From contig NZ_FQZK01000025.1 of assembly GCF_900141985.1 (NCBI RefSeq), positions 1-64,000 of the forward strand: a DNA stretch of 64,000 bases. Reading direction: 5' to 3'. The notes under the pieces were generated by a model, which did no database searches, was not told the origin of the DNA, and saw only the letters and a list, made by a program, of their open reading frames with translations. A program made the position numbers and the translations under genes. The DNA comes from Nocardiopsis flavescens (lineage in GTDB: Bacteria > Actinomycetota > Actinomycetes > Streptosporangiales > Streptosporangiaceae). Below, in pieces: positions 62,648 through 64,000 of this stretch (positions are counted from its first letter, which is position 1; every line of letters starts with the position of its first letter).

Positions 62648-63486
62648 GCACCGACCCCACGGACGCCCGGCGCCTGCGCGACCGGGAGGACGCCCGGCCC
62701 GAGCGGCACGCCAGGCCGGGCCGCTTCGAGGCCGACGCCGTCCTGGGCGTCGTCGCCCGCGAGTGGATCCTCTACGGGAGGTCCTGGCGGGCCACCACGT
62801 TCGCCGCCGTCGTCGAGCCCACCCTGTACCTGCTCTGCTTCGGGTTCGGCATGGGCGCGCTCATCGGGACCCTGGCGGGCTTCAGCTACATCGACTTCCT
62901 GGGGACCGGCATCGTCGCGGTGTCGGTGATGTTCCAGTCGATGATGCCGGCCGTCATCAACACCTTCATCAAGCGCCGGTTCCTGCACACCTACGAGGGC
63001 ATCCTCGCCGCACCCGTCGACGTCCGGGAACTCGTCACCGGCGAGGCCCTGTGGCTGGGCATGCGCGCGGGGGTGTACGGCTGCGTGCCGCTGCTGGTCG
63101 CCATGGGGTTCGGGCTGCGGCCCGGCCCGGGCGGGCTGCTGGTGCCGTTCATCGCGTTCCTCGCGGGCTTCGCCTTCGCCCTGTTCGGGATCTGGATCTC
63201 CGCGGTGATCGCCTCGGTGCGGTCCATGGACTACGTGTTCAGCGGCCTGTTCACCCCGCTGTTCCTGGTGGCCGGCACGTTCTTCCCGCTCACCGAGCTG
63301 CCGGACTGGGTCCAGGCCGTGGCGGTCGTGAACCCCCTCTACCACGCGGTGGAGCTGATCCGCGGATCGGTCTTCGGCGGCCTGTCCGGCGGGGCGGCGC
63401 TGCTGCACGTGGGCGTGCTGCTGGGCTTCATCGTGCTGATGTGGTTCCTGGCCGGCGCGCAGATGCGCCGCCGCGTCGTCGACTGA
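62644..63486 (+). CDS. ABC-2 type permease (NodJ/DrrB-like)
   Basis: 280 residues from GTG 62644, overlapping the ATPase stop. A charged N-terminus, then six hydrophobic segments. Typical stretches: VVAREWILYGRSWRATTFAAVVEPTLYLLCFGFGMG, the amphipathic RRFLHTYEGILAAPVDVRELVTGEALW, and LFLVAGTFFPLTELPDWVQAVAVVNPLYHAVELIRG. These follow NodJ-type lipo-oligosaccharide and drug-efflux permeases closely. With the ATPase it forms a two-gene exporter; no periplasmic or fusion component is adjacent. A strong hairpin follows. Confidence 0.9.
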   Translation: MSTDPTDARRLRDREDARPERHARPGRFEADAVLGVVAREWILYGRSWRATTFAAVVEPTLYLLCFGFGMGALIGTLAGFSYIDFLGTGIVAVSVMFQSMMPAVINTFIKRRFLHTYEGILAAPVDVRELVTGEALWLGMRAGVYGCVPLLVAMGFGLRPGPGGLLVPFIAFLAGFAFALFGIWISAVIASVRSMDYVFSGLFTPLFLVAGTFFPLTELPDWVQAVAVVNPLYHAVELIRGSVFGGLSGGAALLHVGVLLGFIVLMWFLAGAQMRRRVVD

Positions 63487-63508
63487 CGGCGAGGACGCGC
63501 GACGGCTC

Positions 63509-63551
63509 CGGCCCGGCCGGCGGGAGGGGGCCGGTCCCGCCGGCCGGGCCG
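63509..63551 (+). terminator. Terminator after ABC permease gene
   Basis: 17-bp perfect stem CGGCCCGGCCGGCGGGA / TCCCGCCGGCCGGGCCG with a 9-nt loop, 22 nt past the stop, between convergent genes. Confidence 0.8.
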
Positions 63552-63611
63552 TCCGGGAACGGCGAGGGGGAGCGGCGCCCGCCGCTCCCCCCTACCGCGT
63601 CCCGCGCCGGG

Positions 63612-64000
63612 TCAGCCCGCGCTGGGGGCCCAGCGCAGCTCGACGCCGGTGCGGTTCCCCTCCTCGGTCACGCTCAGGGCCAGGCCCAGCGCGCCCCACT
63701 CCTCGGGGGACTGCACCTCCTCGGCGGTCAGCACCTGGCGCATGTCGAAGTACCCCGCCACGATGGCGGAGTCCATCTCCTGCATGGTCTGCTGGAAGAC
63801 GGGGTCGTCGGCCAGGCGGCCGGTGCCGCTGCTGCCCTGCGCCACCACCACGGCGCCGTCCTGGGAGGAGACGCCGGGGGGCGTGGCGTACGGGTCGGCC
63901 ATCATGGACTCGACGAAGTCGCCGATGACGGTCTCGTCGCCGCCCACGGCGCGGTACTGGAACGAGAGCTGCTCGCTTCCGTAGCCGCTGAAGAAGTCGT
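63612..64000 (-). CDS. Uncharacterised protein, 3' part (possibly DUF3352-like)
   Basis: The frame stays open through the window edge, so the gene starts beyond 64000. About 129 residues are visible: SGYGSEQLSFQYRAVGG near the edge, then DETVIGDFVESMMADPYATPPGVSSQDGAVVVAQG, ADDPVFQQTMQEMDSAIVAGYFDMRQVL, and EEWGALGLALSVTEEGNRTGVELRW near the end. The alternation of a DDP-x-F segment, a Y-D residue run and a final beta hairpin resembles actinobacterial DUF3352 proteins (predicted exported, unknown function), but I am not confident. No signal or membrane segment in the visible part. Confidence 0.55.
   Translation of the reverse strand, partial: DFFSGYGSEQLSFQYRAVGGDETVIGDFVESMMADPYATPPGVSSQDGAVVVAQGSSGTGRLADDPVFQQTMQEMDSAIVAGYFDMRQVLTAEEVQSPEEWGALGLALSVTEEGNRTGVELRWAPSAG

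Overview
The window is a very GC-rich, densely coded actinobacterial chromosome segment, with no insertion sequence, prophage, rRNA operon or CRISPR array visible. Mca (mycothiol conjugate amidase), several PASTA-less Ser/Thr kinases, GreA, a DivIC-like septum protein, DUF501, DUF4307, DUF6350 (PerM) and an SCO7613-type membrane protein all point to a filamentous or related actinomycete. My best guess is Nocardiopsis or a close relative; the genus is inference, the phylum is secure. Many starts are GTG, and several genes look leaderless.

Layout. 1-2.9 kb: the 3' end of sucD, a DUF1707 protein and a DUF6350/PerM membrane protein. 3-17 kb: a conserved actinobacterial housekeeping block (mfd, mazG, eno, divIC-like, DUF501, ppx). 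It is interrupted by a fused ATP-sulfurylase-like/APS kinase gene and by a FAD monooxygenase/TetR divergent pair with a double operator. The block ends with a type II NADH dehydrogenase preceded by two Rex-type boxes. 17-21.7 kb: an unusual tRNA-like gene with anticodon UAA, overlapping the 3' end of a PucR-type regulator that diverges from the proline catabolism genes (P5C dehydrogenase, proline dehydrogenase). 21.8-30 kb: a Bax-inhibitor-like protein, a DUF4287 protein, a thiolase, an SGNH hydrolase, then transsulfuration genes (cystathionine beta-synthase and cystathionine gamma-synthase) flanking a hexapeptide acyltransferase. 30-36.5 kb: two GntR/UTRA regulators, an AAA+ ATPase/VWA pair and a divergent FIST protein. 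36.5-39 kb: a secreted SH3-like protein and two tandem RDD membrane proteins. 39-48.7 kb: greA, DUF4307, mca, a small membrane protein, a YyaL-type thioredoxin-fold protein, a Ser/Thr kinase divergent from an ECF sigma factor, a short-chain cis-prenyltransferase and PIN-PhoH. 48.8-58.8 kb: a 1363-residue polytopic membrane protein, a decayed copy next to an intact copy of a transglycosylase-like secreted protein, a second kinase, fumC and a second DUF1707 protein. 58.9-64 kb: a secreted propeller-like protein, two tandem RNHCP-type zinc proteins, a NodIJ/DrrAB-like ABC exporter and the 3' end of an unidentified gene.

The gene order from mfd to fumC matches what I recall of the Mycobacterium tuberculosis Rv1020-Rv1098 interval (mfd, mazG, eno, divIC, DUF501, ppx; fadA3, SGNH, cbs, metB, greA, DUF4307, mca, small TM protein, YyaL, cis-prenyltransferase, phoH2, fum). 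Most of the window is therefore ancestral backbone, with lineage-specific insertions.

I did not find a large unknown multi-gene defence or biosynthetic system. The most unusual signals are the class-I-shaped UAA tRNA with C33 that overlaps the PucR gene, the duplicated and decaying transglycosylase-like gene with a TTA codon in the intact copy, the giant membrane protein with an internal ~260-residue duplication, the ATP-sulfurylase-like domain without its catalytic motifs, and several clean palindromic operators (Rex, TetR pair, PucR/put, and an unassigned TCATGAAA-N3-TTTCATGA).
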